Source: Diphasiastrum complanatum
Taxonomy: Eukaryota; Streptophyta; Lycopodiopsida; Lycopodiales; Lycopodiaceae
Direction: 5' to 3'
Length of the DNA stretch: 58,000 nt
NCBI GenBank assembly: GCA_029204225.1
Contig: CM055097.1
Location: forward strand, 45,965,038-46,023,037
Each line of letters begins with the position of its first letter. Positions within the stretch are counted from its first letter, which is position 1. A program made the translations under genes and the position numbers. This document shows, one piece after another, positions 56,546 through 58,000 of the stretch. The notes under the pieces are model-generated. The model saw only the letters and a list, made by a program, of their open reading frames with translations. It had not been told where the DNA came from and made no database searches.

Positions 56546-58000
56546 TCCATTATTGAAAATTACCATGACATCAAAGAGAAGGGCCACTATACCAAGGCTA
56601 CGGATATCATCAACTGGAGCCACAACTTGGCAACAATCGATTGTGTCAATGCAAAACATTGCGAACTCAATACGCATCATACTGATAGCAATGAATCTAC
56701 TCTTGAACCTATTGATTGGGGCATCTTCTGCTGGTGCATTATGCCCTTTGGATTGTGTAATGCGCCATGTGCCTTCCAACGTGTCATGCAAGCAGCATTT
56801 AATGATCTCATCGGTGACAACCTTGAGATCTATCTTGATGACCTTGGGGTGCACTCGGAAATCCACGCACCTGGTCATACTCAAACGTATTTTCATACAA
56901 TGCCAGAGGTATGGTATTTCTCTTAATCCTGAAAAATGTCAGATATGGGTCACCCATGGCGTCGTACTTGGTCACATTGTATCGCGCAATGGGATTGCCA
57001 CCGACCCAGAGAAGATCAGTCATCGTTGAGAGGCCAGAACCTAAAATGGTCCGAGACGCTTATTGTTTTAAGGGTCACGCTAATCACTATCGTTGCCGTA
57101 TTCACGATTTTGCTAGTAAATCACGATGGATATACATAGTGATTGTAAATCCTAAGTGGACGGATGAACAGAGAAAGGCCTTCCAAGAGCTCAAACACGC
57201 TTGTAGTGCTAACTCAACTTGGAGAATACAAGAAGGACTATCCAATTCGTTTCCTTAGTAGGCAATTAACATCTGCGGAGATGAACTACACCACAACCGA
57301 GAGGGAAGCATTGACAATGATTTATGCCATCCAGAAGTTTCGACATTATCTTCTAGGCACACCCTTTGTATTTTTCATAGAAAGCATTACTTTACCTCGT
57401 GAACAAAACTTGCACAACAGGTAGAATCGCACGTTAGTTGCTATTACTACAAAAATTCAAATTTTGTATTGTTGTGCGCAAAGGATCGCAACATTTTGTC
57501 GCTGATCATCTATCCAGAATACCGAGTGATGAGAAACCAATGGAGGACATCAATGATGACCTACCTGATGCAATACTTTTTCAAGTTGATTGTACTCCCA
57601 TGTGGGCCAAAGACATCACAGAGTTTTTAACGACGGGGGTGCTAGATCCGACGTTGTCGAAACCTGCCCAACATGCACCTATCTACAAGGTGGGCACCCT
57701 ATACACTTATAGCGGGGCAACTTTATAGAAAGGGTGCGGACGGTGTGACTAGACGATGTTTGACTGAGGCCGAGATTATTCCCATCATATCCTTGCTACA
57801 CGAAGGAGTTGGTGGTGGACACTTTGCCTCAAAAAACATAGCTAGGAAGATCTTATTAGCTGGGTATTGGTGGCCTTTTCTATTTGAGGACACTCATAAC
57901 TTTGTAAAGGCTTGTGATGTGTGCCAAAGAGCCAAAGGGCCACAATTTTCAGATTATATGCCTTTAAACCCCATCTTATCTGAACAAGCATTTTTTAAAT
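56546..58000 (+). pseudogene. Gypsy G3: protease spacer joined to RT, RNase H and integrase start
   Basis: The plus frame begins in a protease-spacer segment (LATIDCVNAKHCEL, compare G2 ALATIDCQAC). It passes in frame into RT at DWGIFCWCIMPFGLCNAP, so the protease-RT linker and early RT with motif A are deleted. YLDDLGVHS (active site), SLNPEKCQIWVTHG and GHIVSRNGIATDP follow with frameshifts. RNase H lacks its first part, then shows LTQLGEYKKDYPIRF, TTEREALTMIYAIQKF and ADHLSRIPSD. The zinc-binding region (HEGVGGGHFASK, YWWPFLF, CDVCQRAKGP) runs to the window edge. It is the same family as G1. Confidence 0.88.

Noticed and set aside
1-58000. tRNA, rRNA, CRISPR or bacterial-type operon features
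   Set aside because: Nothing matching was seen; tRNA-like phrases are primer binding sites of retroelements.

Overview
The window looks like transposon-rich nuclear DNA of a land plant. No host gene is recognisable. The signs are plant-type interstitial telomere repeats (degenerate TTTAGGG/CCCTAAA, 54015-55300), many Ty1/copia and Ty3/gypsy fragments using initiator tRNA-Met primer sites, and a TNP2-type CACTA transposase. Almost every reading frame is broken, so this is old, nested, inactive transposon DNA. The species cannot be named from the sequence; a large-genome plant is likely.

The main architecture is a direct duplication. Positions 1-11163 (copy A) match 21472-41000 (copy B) at high identity. 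Copy A lacks two segments that copy B has: about 1.35 kb (B 21902-23249) and 7.0 kb (B 32241-39240). The simplest model is a tandem duplication with a unit of about 29.8 kb (11164-41000); its first copy begins left of the window, and 11163/11164 is the junction.

Gypsy elements: G1 (minus strand, about 24120 down to 12390) carries gag/protease, RT-RNase H, integrase and then a further sense ORF downstream of integrase. It is split by two target-site-flanked copia insertions: Cop-A (17897-21584, TSD GACTA/GACTC) and Cop-M (22132-23858, TSD ATCGT). G2 (minus, 49961 down to 41002) has zinc-knuckle gag, protease, an in-frame RT-integrase fusion lacking RNase H, a long downstream ORF with its own upstream TATA box, and a 3' LTR. 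G3 (plus, 56546-58000) and G4 (plus, 38041-38720) are partial.

Copia elements: Cop-A; Cop-M (a gag-only element with a half-tRNA type primer site); Cop-B (RT/RNase H end plus 3' LTR, in both duplicate copies); Cop-C (5' LTR and gag start, 11164-12112); Cop-D (RT, 36390-37400); Cop-E (integrase pieces at 50446-51008 and 55517-56545); and Cop-F (RNase H end, 51013-51246). A Cop-A-related solo LTR splits the telomere-like array.

DNA-transposon-like material: CACTA exons at 34241-36245, and an unrecognised spliced minus-strand coding region at 52040-53345 that may be a transposase of another family. Long stretches in the duplicated block (3626-7408, 26444-30218) hold nothing recognisable; 8050-9445 and 30860-32640 are a badly decayed tandem repeat. 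The observations most worth checking are the extra downstream gypsy ORF with internal TATA boxes in two elements, the half-tRNA-primed gag-only copia with duplicated leader hairpins, the LTR that contains its own primer site, and the unrecognised spliced gene.
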